The notes under the pieces: model-generated
Told to the model about the DNA's origin: nothing
What the model saw: only the letters and a program-made list of their open reading frames with translations
Databases searched by the model: none
Made by a program: the position numbers and the translations under genes
Shown: one piece after another, positions 1-7,848 of the stretch
Numbering within the stretch: position 1 is the first letter of the stretch
Layout: each line of letters starts with the position of its first letter
From: Planctomycetota bacterium
GTDB taxonomy: Bacteria > Planctomycetota > Phycisphaerae > UBA1845
Direction of reading: 5' to 3'
DNA: 53,823 nt
Assembly (NCBI GenBank): GCA_016208685.1
Contig: JACQXM010000061.1
Span: forward strand, 1-53,823

Positions 1-169
1 GGAGTACATCCTGGTGTACTTCAACACCACCGACAGCACCACGCACATCATCTATGACGCGGACGCGGACACGGATGGCGGCGCGGTGCTCCTGGGTCGG
101 CTCACCAACATCACCACCCAGGCGACGCACGACCAGCTCACCGCTGCGAACATTGATTCGCAAGGCTAG
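1..169 (+). CDS. C-terminal end of a calcium-binding/surface protein (bluetail-like), partial
   Basis: The window opens inside a gene read in frame from base 2 to a TAG at 167-169. The 55 visible residues contain YILVYFNTTDSTTHIIYDAD followed by DTDGGAVLLGRL. This resembles the short C-terminal module found on large repetitive surface proteins (the 'bluetail' type, with a YFNTTD..HIIYD core). The Asp-rich stretch fits calcium binding. The body of the protein lies outside the window, so its role cannot be given. A GC-rich hairpin with a T tract follows within 60 bases and probably ends the transcript. The frame is certain; the family call rests on pattern memory of the HIIYDAD core. Confidence 0.6.
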   Translation, partial: EYILVYFNTTDSTTHIIYDADADTDGGAVLLGRLTNITTQATHDQLTAANIDSQG

Positions 170-220
170 GCCGGTTGACATAGCGTCAGGCGAAGCGGCC
201 TGACGAACGTTGTACACACG

Positions 221-253
221 GGGCCCGGTGGGTTCGATCGCCGGGCCCTTTCT
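221..253 (+). terminator. Rho-independent terminator after the first gene
   Basis: Perfect 8-bp stem GGGCCCGG (221-228) and CCGGGCCC (241-248) with a 12-base loop, followed by TTTCT. A second perfect 8-bp hairpin, CGTCAGGC/GCCTGACG, lies just before it at 184-204. Both lie within 90 bases of the preceding stop codon. Confidence 0.75.
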
Positions 254-577
254 ACGCGCTGCGCTGGGTGCGTGCCGTGGGTAAGCCACCGCGCGTGGCA
301 GCCTGGCGATCGCTCGGTACCGCGAGTGCCAACGAGCGGTTGCACTGAGCCGCGACCGTCAGGGAGCGGGCGAAGCGGGCGACGAAGGTACGTTGGGACG
401 CGCCGCCGGATCGTTGAGCAGTCGCCCGCTCCATTCTGTCGCGGTACTGCTCGCCCTGTCGCGGTACGAACCCTACATCGCTACGGGGAGTACTATGCCC
501 GCTCCATTCTGTCGCGGCACTGATCGTTCTCCCGCGGTACGGATCGCGCTTACGGCTGCCGTTGGGTCATCGTCAAG
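254..577. repeat. Intergenic region with degenerate copies of the 28-bp dispersed repeat
   Basis: No credible gene is seen. A reverse-orientation copy of the window-wide repeat (AGCCGCGACCGTCAGGGAGC type) lies at about 343-371. Degraded forward relatives of the form CCCGCTCCATTCTGTCGCGG lie at about 424-447 and 499-522. The short reading frames that cross this stretch are low-complexity Arg/Ser/Pro translations of these repeats. Confidence 0.6.
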
Positions 578-605
578 TTGACATCCCGGCCGGGCCGACT
601 AAGGT
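578..605 (+). promoter_or_regulatory. Putative sigma-70 promoter of the Kazal-repeat gene
   Basis: A perfect TTGACA (578-583) is followed after 16 bases by TAAGGT (600-605). The start codon at 691 is about 80 bases downstream. Called by eye; the -10 matches consensus at four of six positions. Confidence 0.45.
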
Positions 606-690
606 GGCGTTTCGGCGGGCATCGGGAGTTGCGCCCGATCGCCCGGCCGCACGTAGAAAAGTAAGAGTGTTAACGAAAGGAGGAAGGGTC

Positions 691-1278
691 ATGAGACGGT
701 TGTATGCCATGAAGCGGTTGGTGGCCGCCGGCAGCGTGGTCGGCGTGCTCGTCTTCGCCCTGTCCGCGGAGGCGGGCAAGAAGCCGCCGGGAGGCGGCGG
801 GGACAAGTGCCCGCGGGACATCGGCTGTCCCGACGTCTGGGACCCCGTCATCTGTAGCGACGGAGTCGTTTACAGCAACGGGTGTTACGCCTTCCAGCAG
901 TGCGCCACCGGCTGTGTGCCGTACGGCGACGGCGGCCCGGTTGCCGCCAAGCCCGGTGGCGGCGGCGGCAAGTGCCCGCGGGACATCCAATGCCCGGATC
1001 TCTGGGACCCGGTCGTTTGCAGCAACGGCGTAGTCTACAGCAACGGCTGTTACGCCTTCCAGCAGTGCGCCACCGGCTGCGTGCCCTATGGTGAAGGCGG
1101 CGCGCAGGCCAAGCCGGGCGGCGGTGGTGGCGGCGGCGGCAGCAAGTGCCCGCGCGACATCCTGTGCCCCGACGTCATGGACCCCGTAATCTGTAGCGAC
1201 GGGAACATCTACAGCAACGGCTGTTACGCCTACCAGCAGTGCGCCACGGGCTGCGTGCCCTACGGTGACGGCACCTGA
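691..1278 (+). CDS. Secreted triple Kazal-type protease-inhibitor-like protein
   Basis: The protein has 195 residues. The start is the ATG at 691 behind an excellent Shine-Dalgarno (AAAGGAGG, 676-683); the frame is open further upstream but without such a site. Residues 1-27 form a signal peptide (basic start, hydrophobic core, SAEA). Three almost identical modules of about 42 residues follow. Each begins KCPRDI, continues CPD..DPV.CS(D/N)G and YSNGCYA(F/Y)QQC, and ends ATGCVPYG, with six cysteines. The CSDG...YSN.C...C spacing is that of Kazal domains, which block serine proteases by substrate-like binding. The modules are joined by glycine-rich linkers of 5-9 residues. The near identity of the modules points to recent duplication or conversion. 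It is probably an exported inhibitor or cell-surface protein; no target can be inferred. The closest alternative is a cysteine-rich structural protein. Confidence 0.75.
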   Translation: MRRLYAMKRLVAAGSVVGVLVFALSAEAGKKPPGGGGDKCPRDIGCPDVWDPVICSDGVVYSNGCYAFQQCATGCVPYGDGGPVAAKPGGGGGKCPRDIQCPDLWDPVVCSNGVVYSNGCYAFQQCATGCVPYGEGGAQAKPGGGGGGGGSKCPRDILCPDVMDPVICSDGNIYSNGCYAYQQCATGCVPYGDGT

Positions 1279-1413
1279 TCGTTACAATCGCTTAACCTGT
1301 CTGCCGCGGGGTGGGCGCTGCAGTCTTGGCCCGCCGCCCGCCCTGCGGCAGCGTCCTTGGCCGCGCGCAACCCGCGCGGAACCAGCCGCGCCTGCGTGCG
1401 GGGGCGATTGCCC

Positions 1414-2814
1414 TCAATCGCGCGGTGGATCCGTCGCCGCCGTGCTGTGTTTGAGCACATAGCGCCGGTAGTACGCGATGCCCAGACAGGTGAGCGGAAT
1501 CGCCATCAACAGCCCGATGAACCCCAGCAACTTGCCCCAGATGAAAACGCCCAGAAGGATGGCCACCGGTTTCAGGCCCGTCGCCTCGCCCATCACCCGC
1601 GGCGTGATCAGCGTATCCTGTATCACCTGCACCGCGCCGAACACCGCCAGCGTCCAGACCAGGGACATCAGGAAGCTCGAGTCCCCTTCAATTGCCCGCA
1701 GCCCCGCCAGCATCGCTGCCGGCACCAGCCCCACCGCCTGCAAATAGGGCACGAGGTTCAATAGCCCGATGAAGAGCCCCAGCGGTACCGCCATGGGCAG
1801 CCCGATGAGCGTGAACCCCACCACGTACAACGTGCCGGTGAATAGCGCCACCAGCGACTGACCGCGAAGGTACCGGCGCAGGACGCCGTTAAAGAGGTCC
1901 AGAAACTCCACGATGGCGCCGGCGTAGTCCGGCGGCAGAAAGGCCTTCCACTGCCGCTGGTACTCCGGGAAGTCCAGCAGCAGGAAAACCAGATAGACCA
2001 GCACAATCACCAGGCCCGTCAGCGCCAGAACCACATTGACCCCGAAGGCGATCACGGTCCATCCGCCGAGCGCCAGGCGCTTGGCAAGTCCGATGAGTAG
2101 CGCGCGGAACTCGTCGGATCGCGTGTACTCCACGGCGCTGTCAAGTAGCTGGCCGACGTACGTACCCGCCACACTCTCCCGGAGCTGACGCAGGCGCGCG
2201 GCACGGGACACAACGCCCGCGTCGCCTCGATAGCGTGCCCATCCTTCGGCCAGCTCACGCCAGCCCAGCGCCGACTCCTCCTCCGCGGCGGGCGCCGAGG
2301 GCGAATCCGAACCGCTCGGTGCGCGTGCAGCATCGAGGGACGGCGCCGGCTCGACAACCGACGCGGCATCGTCCTTCCCGTCGCCGCGGCCATGCCCCGT
2401 CGAATCGCCGGGGGCAGTGGCCGAGAGGTCCTCGCGCAGACGCTCCAGGTCCAAACGCAACCGGTTCGCCTGACTGAATATCAGCGGCACGACCAGCGCG
2501 ACTACCGCAAGCCCGGAGACCGCCAGGCCGCCGATGGTGATCAGCACCGCCAGGCCGCGACGCCGGGTCTTTCGCTCGAAAACGTTAACCAGTGGGTTGA
2601 GCAGGTAGGCGAGGATCACCGCCGCGGCAAAAGGCAGCAGCACATCCGAGAGATGTCGCACGAGGGCGAAGCCGGCCACCACGCCGATCGCGGTCAGCAC
2701 CATCCGCACGACGCGGTCCAGGGTAAACACCGGGCTGGGCGAGGGTGGCGGCACGCCGGGGATTGAACCAGCGACCGGCGCGGTTGACAATGCGGAATTC
2801 GACAAACCCGCCAT
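1414..2814 (-). CDS. AI-2E/PerM family membrane permease
   Basis: The protein has 466 residues, longer than the usual 340-380. After a Pro/Ser-rich cytoplasmic start come two hydrophobic segments around residues 35-75 (including LPFAAAVILAYLLNPLV, the conserved family start), a third around 85-115, and a cluster of C-terminal helices. The C-terminal half keeps typical family features such as a GLFIGLLNLVPYLQ-type segment and an IQDTLITPRVMGEATGL stretch. Between the third helix and the conserved core sits an unusual low-complexity acidic/Ala/Pro insert (about residues 130-190) that explains the extra length. Family members export or transport small molecules or ions (AI-2 exporter TqsA, Na+/H+ antiporters); the substrate here is unknown. 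The gene stands alone, convergent with the Kazal gene. Confidence 0.85.
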   Translation of the reverse strand: MAGLSNSALSTAPVAGSIPGVPPPSPSPVFTLDRVVRMVLTAIGVVAGFALVRHLSDVLLPFAAAVILAYLLNPLVNVFERKTRRRGLAVLITIGGLAVSGLAVVALVVPLIFSQANRLRLDLERLREDLSATAPGDSTGHGRGDGKDDAASVVEPAPSLDAARAPSGSDSPSAPAAEEESALGWRELAEGWARYRGDAGVVSRAARLRQLRESVAGTYVGQLLDSAVEYTRSDEFRALLIGLAKRLALGGWTVIAFGVNVVLALTGLVIVLVYLVFLLLDFPEYQRQWKAFLPPDYAGAIVEFLDLFNGVLRRYLRGQSLVALFTGTLYVVGFTLIGLPMAVPLGLFIGLLNLVPYLQAVGLVPAAMLAGLRAIEGDSSFLMSLVWTLAVFGAVQVIQDTLITPRVMGEATGLKPVAILLGVFIWGKLLGFIGLLMAIPLTCLGIAYYRRYVLKHSTAATDPPRD

Positions 2815-3073
2815 GACCGGAACAACGCGGGGCGGAATGCAGCGCGAGGCCCCCGGCCCCCGCGCCCGCCGAGGCGGTGAGACGGCACTGCGGCAGGGTT
2901 GCGACGCCGGCGGTCGTCGGGTGACAGCCTATAGCACGATACATCAGACAACGAATCCGCGCCGCCGACGCGCACCTCGTTCACGCGAGGCGGGGAACAA
3001 AAGCGGACCGGCGCCGCGCGGTGTCCGCCTCGGCGCTATTGCGACGCCATTCGCGGCGAGGCACAGGTTCGGC
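2815..3073. other. Intergenic spacer, nothing recognised
   Basis: GC-rich spacer upstream of the AI-2E permease gene, which is read away from it. I see no gene, strong hairpin or convincing promoter in it. Confidence 0.4.
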
Positions 3074-3105
3074 AAAAAAAGCGGCCCGGTGGGGTGAACC
3101 GGGCC
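3074..3105 (-). terminator. Strong minus-strand intrinsic terminator
   Basis: Read on the minus strand, a perfect 8-bp stem GGCCCGGT/ACCGGGCC (3098-3105 and 3083-3090, 7-base loop) is followed by GC and then seven T (3080-3074). No protein gene ends here on this strand, so it most likely ends the candidate small RNA described at 3074-3203. Confidence 0.7.
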
Positions 3106-3203
3106 TTGGGGGACCGTCCAATGGGGGTTTGGACGGTGTGTGAACTAATTCGCGTGCCTGCCCGCATGCGGCCCAGGATTATTAGCGGCCGCAGCCCACA
3201 AGC
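3074..3203 (-). ncRNA. Candidate small RNA (~130 nt) with C-rich hairpin loop
   Basis: On the minus strand a sigma-70-like promoter (TTTATC, 17 bases, TACAAT) is followed about 130 bases later by a strong intrinsic terminator with seven T. No reading frame of note lies between them. The transcript contains a perfect 9-bp hairpin ACCGTCCAA/TTGGACGGT whose loop is ACCCCCA (about 3112-3136). C-rich loops are typical of small RNAs that pair with G-rich ribosome-binding sites. It does not show the conserved cores of SRP RNA, 6S RNA or tmRNA. The nearest genes are transcribed away from it on both sides. Existence and function are inference. Confidence 0.45.
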
Positions 3204-3209
3204 CGCCGT

Positions 3210-3238
3210 ATTGTACCATAAACCGTAGCGCCGATAAA
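3210..3238 (-). promoter_or_regulatory. Putative promoter of the candidate small RNA
   Basis: On the minus strand: TTTATC (3238-3233), exactly 17 bases, TACAAT (3215-3210). The predicted start is near 3203. Confidence 0.45.
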
Positions 3239-3586
3239 GGGGGCGATTGTAAATTCTCGTGTCAGCCGCCGGACGAACGCCCGGCGAACTGATTCCCATA
3301 ATGCGCGAGTTGCCCGCCGCTGGCGACGGGGGGCGGGAGGCCGTAACATGTCGCTGCATGAGGCCGCGTTCGCCGCGTCCGCTCCCCGGCGCGGTTGGAG
3401 ACGGACGATGGGCGCCGCGGCCCGGAAACACCGGGGCTTCCAAGTGGCGCTTACAGGTGCACGGCAACGTCCTCACCGGGTCGGACCGGGAGGCGCGGCC
3501 GCCGCGAACGGCGAGCTCGTGCCCACCTCACCAACGCGAGACCGTCGCGCGACGGCGGTTACGCCTGCGGCTGGAAAGGACACGCT
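3239..3586. other. Intergenic leader region before the PmtA-like gene
   Basis: GC-rich sequence with several short open frames on both strands but no good start signals or protein-like composition. The downstream gene's frame is open through part of it, but its family alignment begins only at the GTG at 3587. Nothing else recognised. Confidence 0.4.
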
Positions 3587-4231
3587 GTGGAACTAACCCA
3601 TAGCCTGAAGTTTCTCAAGCAGTACGTTTGCGATCCCAATGTGGTGGGTGCCGTGGCACCCAGCTCGCGTGCCCTGGCGGAGGCGCTGTGCGAGCCGCTT
3701 CGAGCCCACGCCGGCCCGGCGTGCATCCTGGAGGTCGGTGCAGGAACGGGTGCCATCACACGCTACATCGGCACCGTGCTGCAGGACGAACACGAACTGG
3801 ATGTCTGCGAGATCCAACCCGACTTTGCCGACATCCTGGAGCGCGATGTGCTTTCGATGCCGGTGTTCGACCGGCACATGCGTGCCGGCCGGGTGCGCCT
3901 GTTCCGCTGCCCCATCCAGGAGTTAACGGAGCAGGACCGCTACGACTTCATCATCTCCGGTCTGCCGCTCACGGTGTTCGAGTTGGAGGACGTACAAGCG
4001 GTGTTCGCCGTAATCCGCCGCTGCCTGAGGCCCGGAGGCGTGTTCAGCTATTTCGAGTACATCGGCCTGCGGCGCACCTCGCGGGTGCTGGCGCTCGGCA
4101 AGCGTCGGCGCCGCATTCGCTCCGTGTCCGCCTACCTGTCCGACCACATCCGTGCCCACCAGTTTCGCAGCACCACCGTGCTCCGCAACTTTCTGCCGGC
4201 GCACGCCCGGCACCTGCGTTTCGACGGTTAA
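3587..4231 (+). CDS. PmtA-like phospholipid N-methyltransferase / SAM-dependent methyltransferase
   Basis: The protein has 214 residues. GTG at 3587 is chosen because AAAGGA lies 7-12 bases upstream and the family-typical start SLKFLKQYV.DPNVVGAVAPSSRAL follows at once; the frame runs open for 190 bases upstream without homologous content. Motif I of the class I methyltransferase fold is ILEVGAGTGAIT (about residues 47-58). The acidic residue that binds the SAM ribose is in LDVCEIQPDF, and a FIISGLPL segment stands where the family has its motif IV. The VGAVAPSSRALA signature is typical of soluble phosphatidylethanolamine N-methyltransferases and close relatives of the rRNA dimethylase group. 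It would methylate PE towards phosphatidylcholine using SAM, but a different acceptor is possible. No operon partner is seen. Confidence 0.7.
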   Translation: MELTHSLKFLKQYVCDPNVVGAVAPSSRALAEALCEPLRAHAGPACILEVGAGTGAITRYIGTVLQDEHELDVCEIQPDFADILERDVLSMPVFDRHMRAGRVRLFRCPIQELTEQDRYDFIISGLPLTVFELEDVQAVFAVIRRCLRPGGVFSYFEYIGLRRTSRVLALGKRRRRIRSVSAYLSDHIRAHQFRSTTVLRNFLPAHARHLRFDG

Positions 4232-4708
4232 ACCGCCGTGCGCGAAACCGCGCCGCATTGCCGCAGCGCCCCCAAGCCACGCTACCTGACGCGGCGGCGC
4301 CGCCCGGCCGGGCGTTCGGCCGTAGCCAGGGATTTCAATCCCTGGTCACCCCGGTCTCCGGGGTTTTCCAGCGGGCCGGCGAGCGTGCACAGGCACGCCC
4401 GCCGGCCCGCTGGAAAAGCCAGAAAAACCGGCCCCGTATTCCAGGGTCTAAGGACCTTGGCAACGATCGTTCGCCCTACCCGGCGGGGCCCCAGCGCGAT
4501 GCCCCAGACGCCTTCGGTTCGCGGGCCCGCCTCGGGTAGCACGCCGTGTCGTCGCCTCCATGCGTGAAGGGCGCACACCAATCGCGCACCTTGATTTAGG
4601 TTGTGGCGAAGGTCCTGAGATAAGGTGTGGCACGGGCATCCTGCCGGTGAAACCATGGGCTGGAAGCCCATGCCGCAAGTTTCGCCACGGGCTGCTCGGC
4701 GCGCCGCG
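4232..4708. repeat. Intergenic palindrome-rich region
   Basis: No gene. Three consecutive hairpins: a palindrome at 4326-4345 (CCAGGGATTTCAATCCCTGG), ACCCCGG/CCGGGGT at 4348-4364, and a 16-bp stem 4366-4381/4400-4415 with a smaller GCGTGC/GCACGC hairpin in its loop. At about 4625-4675 lies a second element with GGGCATCCTGCCGGTG and the palindromic ATGGGCTGGAAGCCCAT. I associate this element with dispersed repeats that create spurious 'GTGILPV' and 'AGSPC' peptides in planctomycete genomes. Confidence 0.6.
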
Positions 4709-5989
4709 TCAGAAGCGCTCCAGGGCCACCAGGTCGTCGAAAGTCTCACGGCGGCGGATCAGGCGCGTGTGCGATCCACTGACGAGAACCTCCGCCGCCC
4801 GAGGGCGGGAGTTGTACTGGCTGCTCATCACGAACCCGTACGCACCCGTGGAGAACAGGCATAGCAGGTCGCCGCGCGCCACCGGCGGCAGCCAGCGGTC
4901 CTTCGCCAGAAAATCGCCGCTTTCGCACACCGGCCCCACCACATCCACCAGGACGCTTCCCGGCAGGTGCAGATCGGCCCGGCGTGCCGGCGGAGCCAGC
5001 CCGTCCCGCGGAGCCACGGGCCAGGTGAAGTGGAACGAGCCATACAGTGCCGGGCGGATCAGCTCGGTGATGGCGGCGTCGACGATCACGAACTGCCTGT
5101 CGCCGCTTGACTTGGTGTAGAGCACGCGGGCCAGAAGCACTCCGGCATTCGCCGAAATGCAGCGGCCGGGCTCGAGCAGAACGCTCAGCCGCCGGTCCGC
5201 GAGCTGCGGCACCAGTCGCTGGGCATAGACCGCGGCGGGCGGAGCCTCGCTGCCGTCATAGTGAGCACCAAACCCCCCACCCAGGTTGATGGCCGAGATT
5301 CCGCAGCCTTCCGCGCGGAGTTCGTCGATGAGCGCCAGCGCCTTAGTCAGGGCCTGAGTGTACGGCTCCACAGTGTTTACCGGCGAGCCGATGTGCAGGT
5401 GCACGCCGCAAAGGTCCAGCCCCGGCTCGTCGCGAAAACCACGGAAGACGTTCCGAGCCCGATCGAGGTCCACGCCGAACTTGGTTTCCCGTTTGCCGGT
5501 GGTCGTATAGCGATGCGTCTTGGGATCCACATCGGGGTTGATGCGCAGCGCGGCGCGGGCGGTCGTGCGTTCCGCGTGGGCCAGCCGCGCGAGGTTGGCC
5601 AGCTCCTCCTCCGACTCGACGTTGAACCAGCCGATCCCCGCACGCAGCGCGGCGACGATCTCCGCATCGGTCTTTCCCACACCGGCGAAGACCACGGTGG
5701 AGGGCGAGGCGCCGGCCTCCAGCACCCGCGCCAGTTCGCCGCCGCTGACGACGTCGAACGCGGCGCCGCGATCGCGCAGCAGGCGGAGGATGCTGAGGTT
5801 CTGGCAGCTCTTGACCGAGAAGCAGATGGTCGCCCGCAGCGGCGCGAAGGCCTCGCGCACGCGGTCGAAGTGGTCGAGCAGCGTCCGCTCGGAGTACACA
5901 TAAAGCGGTGTACCGAACTGCTCGGCGAGGCGGCGCAGGTCGACCTCCTCGCAGCGCAGAACGCCGTCGCGGTAGACAAAGTGGTCCAT
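4709..5989 (-). CDS. lysA: Diaminopimelate decarboxylase
   Basis: The protein has 426 residues, usual for the family. It decarboxylates meso-diaminopimelate to L-lysine, the last step of lysine synthesis, using PLP. The start is the ATG giving MDHFVYRDG, matching the usual N-terminus; the frame is open 590 bases further upstream, but that part overlaps rnc and has no homologous content. The PLP lysine is K60 in CFSVKSCQN. Other conserved elements follow in order: VSGGEL, GVHLHIGSP, the glycine loop LGGGFGAHYDG, EPGRCISANAG, LIRPALYGS, and the active-site CESGDFLAKDR near residue 350. The first and last of these define the alanine-racemase-like barrel and the C-terminal beta domain. rnc lies 137 bases upstream on the same strand and could be cotranscribed. 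Confidence 0.93.
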   Translation of the reverse strand: MDHFVYRDGVLRCEEVDLRRLAEQFGTPLYVYSERTLLDHFDRVREAFAPLRATICFSVKSCQNLSILRLLRDRGAAFDVVSGGELARVLEAGASPSTVVFAGVGKTDAEIVAALRAGIGWFNVESEEELANLARLAHAERTTARAALRINPDVDPKTHRYTTTGKRETKFGVDLDRARNVFRGFRDEPGLDLCGVHLHIGSPVNTVEPYTQALTKALALIDELRAEGCGISAINLGGGFGAHYDGSEAPPAAVYAQRLVPQLADRRLSVLLEPGRCISANAGVLLARVLYTKSSGDRQFVIVDAAITELIRPALYGSFHFTWPVAPRDGLAPPARRADLHLPGSVLVDVVGPVCESGDFLAKDRWLPPVARGDLLCLFSTGAYGFVMSSQYNSRPRAAEVLVSGSHTRLIRRRETFDDLVALERF

Positions 5990-6126
5990 GCCGGCCGTCC
6001 CCGGGGCGGCGGGCACGCTGCGCCACGCCGACCGCGGGACGGAGTTTGGCATGCGACCTGGCGCGCGTCCAGGGCGAGAGGCGGCGGGCACGACCGAATG
6101 GGCGGGCGCGGCGGCCCGTTCCGTGG

Positions 6127-6831
6127 TTACGTTGTCGGCGTGCGTGCGGTGGCCGTGAGCACCTCCAGCGCCCGCCGGGCCGCCTCCTGCTCCGCGTGCT
6201 TCTTGCTCGGCCCCCAGGCGCTGGGAAAGCGCTCGCTCCCGACCACCACGCACACTTCGAAGCACTTGCTGTGGTCCGGACCCTGTTCGTCGAGGGACTC
6301 GTACTGCGGAGTGGCGGCGAGGTACCGTTGGGCATACTGCTGGAGTGCCGACTTGTAGTTCTCGTGGTGTTCCGAGGCGGAACACTCGTCGACGTGGCGC
6401 GCCATTGCGCTGCGGATGAAGCGCTCCGCCGGCTCCAGGCCGCCGTCCAGGAACACCGCCCCCACCACCGCCTCGAACACCGCGGCGCGCAGCGACGTAG
6501 GCAGCGAGTTTCGCGCGTCGATGCCGTTGCCCAGGATCAGGAGATCCGTGAGCCCCACCGCATCGGACACGTCGGCACAAATCCGCCGCGAAACGACCAC
6601 CGACTTCACCTTGGTCAGGTCGCCTTCATCCCAGTCGCCGAAGCGATGGTACAGATCGTTACAGATGACCATCCCCAGCACGGCGTCGCCGAGGAACTCC
6701 AGCCGCTCATTGCTCTGTAAGCGCGTGTCGGCCACCGAGGAGTGCGTCAGCGCCGTAATGAGCAACTCGGAATCGGCAAACTGGTGGCCGGTAATCTGCT
6801 GCGCGCGGGCAGCAATCTCTTCGTTGTTCAC
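6127..6831 (-). CDS. rnc: Ribonuclease III
   Basis: The protein has 234 residues from the GTG at 6831. The frame is open to 6933, but the upstream part is Arg-rich and outside the family. The enzyme cuts double-stranded RNA, processing rRNA precursors and structured leaders. The signature NERLEFLGDAVLG is at residues 41-53; the second catalytic acid lies in FEAVVGAVFLDGG (about 118-130). A C-terminal double-stranded-RNA-binding domain starts near NYKSALQQYAQ and ends with the KHAEQEAARRAL helix. The Shine-Dalgarno before the GTG is weak. A long imperfect stem lies immediately upstream in the predicted leader. lysA follows 137 bases downstream. Confidence 0.93.
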   Translation of the reverse strand: MNNEEIAARAQQITGHQFADSELLITALTHSSVADTRLQSNERLEFLGDAVLGMVICNDLYHRFGDWDEGDLTKVKSVVVSRRICADVSDAVGLTDLLILGNGIDARNSLPTSLRAAVFEAVVGAVFLDGGLEPAERFIRSAMARHVDECSASEHHENYKSALQQYAQRYLAATPQYESLDEQGPDHSKCFEVCVVVGSERFPSAWGPSKKHAEQEAARRALEVLTATARTPTT

Positions 6832-6846
6832 GGAATGGGTTCCACG

Positions 6847-6912
6847 GGCCTTTGGCGAAAACCGCGGAGCTCGCCGCCTCACTCGGCGTCTCAGCGACCT
6901 TCGCCAAGGGCC
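6847..6912 (-). promoter_or_regulatory. Long stem-loop in the rnc leader, possible autoregulatory RNase III site
   Basis: Bases 6900-6912 pair with 6847-6859 at 12 of 13 positions on the minus-strand RNA, with a 40-base loop that holds a smaller CGCCG/CGGCG hairpin. The stem ends 16 bases before the rnc start. In E. coli, RNase III cuts a stem in its own leader to limit its synthesis; whether that happens here is inference. Confidence 0.35.
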
Positions 6913-7369
6913 AGCACTCGTGCCGCTTGCCAACGCCCTGACAATCTGGGCAAATCAGGAAAGACCATCACGCCGCAAACGGCGTTCGAATGGTACCATC
7001 GGCGTCCTGTGCGGACAAATCCAGAACCACGGATGGGCCCGGGCGACATTGCCCTCCGAGGCGGACGGGTCGCCGCCCCCTTCGCGCGCCCCCTTGCGGG
7101 TCGCCGGGAATCCCCCTACCTTACCCTGCGCTCGGGTGCGGTAGCTCCGCACCGTTGCGTCGAGGGGTCGCGAGTTAGCGGGCGACGCGCCTGCCGCCAA
7201 CGTGTTCCGAAACCGAAGCGACTGGCAGGTTTCCCGTCGGCCGGGATTCCCTTGGCCGAGGTAGTTTGGTAACATCCGCCGCCGAGCCCGTGGGCCGAAC
7301 GCCGGAGGGCGACCTTGGTGGTTCTTAGTTGTCCGCCTCCGGCGGACTTTGTTTGCGGGAAAGGGACCC
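6913..7369. other. Divergent spacer between rnc and rpmH
   Basis: Holds the upstream region of both rnc (minus) and rpmH (plus). A GTCCGCC/GGCGGAC hairpin followed by TTTGTTTG lies at 7331-7354, just before the rpmH ribosome-binding site, and could act as an attenuator or terminator in the rpmH leader. I could not pick a convincing promoter. No other gene is seen. Confidence 0.4.
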
Positions 7370-7510
7370 ATGCACTATCCACGACGTAACAGCAAGATCA
7401 AGCGTGCTCGCAAACAGGGCTTCCGTGCCCGCATGCGCACCCACAACGGCCGCAAGGTCATCAATCGCCAGCGCCGCGCCGGCCGGCACCGCATCAGCGT
7501 CTGCGAGTAG
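7370..7510 (+). CDS. rpmH: 50S ribosomal protein bL34
   Basis: The protein has 46 residues, ATG at 7370, with GGGAAAGGGA 4-13 bases upstream. It is a short, strongly basic component of the large ribosomal subunit. The core KQGFRARMRTHNGRKVINRQ (residues 15-34) is the bL34 signature (GFR.RM.T.NGRKV...RR..GR). The N-terminus is MHYPRRNSK rather than the usual MKRT(Y/F)QPS, and the C-terminus ends RISVCE. The gene usual next to rpmH, rnpA (RNase P protein), is not found in the following 340 bases, and dnaA is not upstream. Confidence 0.92.
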   Translation: MHYPRRNSKIKRARKQGFRARMRTHNGRKVINRQRRAGRHRISVCE

Positions 7511-7848
7511 TTCTGCCGGATGCGCCCGTGGCCTGGCGCCTGCGGCAGAGCGCGGCTCGCCGCCACATGCCACGACGTGGACGCCTGCGCGCCCGGTCGA
7601 TTCCCGCCACGAAACCTGACTCCGGCCGCGGCTAGCCGCGGCGTACGGGGGCGGCTATACTCACAGACCTTGCGTACTCGCCCCCGAAGACGATGCGGAC
7701 CGTTCCGCATCCGGGGCGGTGGTTGTTTTGTCGGCTGGGGCGCGGTTTCGTCTTCCCGGGGGCGCACGAGGCCGGAGTGCGGCAGCCAGGGGGCGGGCGG
7801 CGCTCACAGCGCGACAGGCAGTTCGAACTTCGGAGAAGTCAGGGAGAC
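7511..7848. other. Leader/promoter region of rpsA
   Basis: No gene. A possible -10 element TATACT lies at 7656-7661 without a good -35. A perfect GATGCGGA/TCCGCATC hairpin is at 7692-7711, within the likely rpsA leader, followed by a GT-rich stretch. Autoregulation of rpsA through a structured leader is known in other bacteria, but nothing here proves it. Confidence 0.35.

Noticed and set aside
3036..3476. 146-residue minus-strand frame overlapping the small-RNA candidate
   Set aside because: Low-complexity composition, no ribosome-binding site, and it runs through the terminator hairpin and T tract.
5261..6358. 365-residue plus-strand frame across lysA and rnc
   Set aside because: Antisense to two genes with clear catalytic motifs; its composition is Arg/Ala/Gly-rich and it has no start signal.
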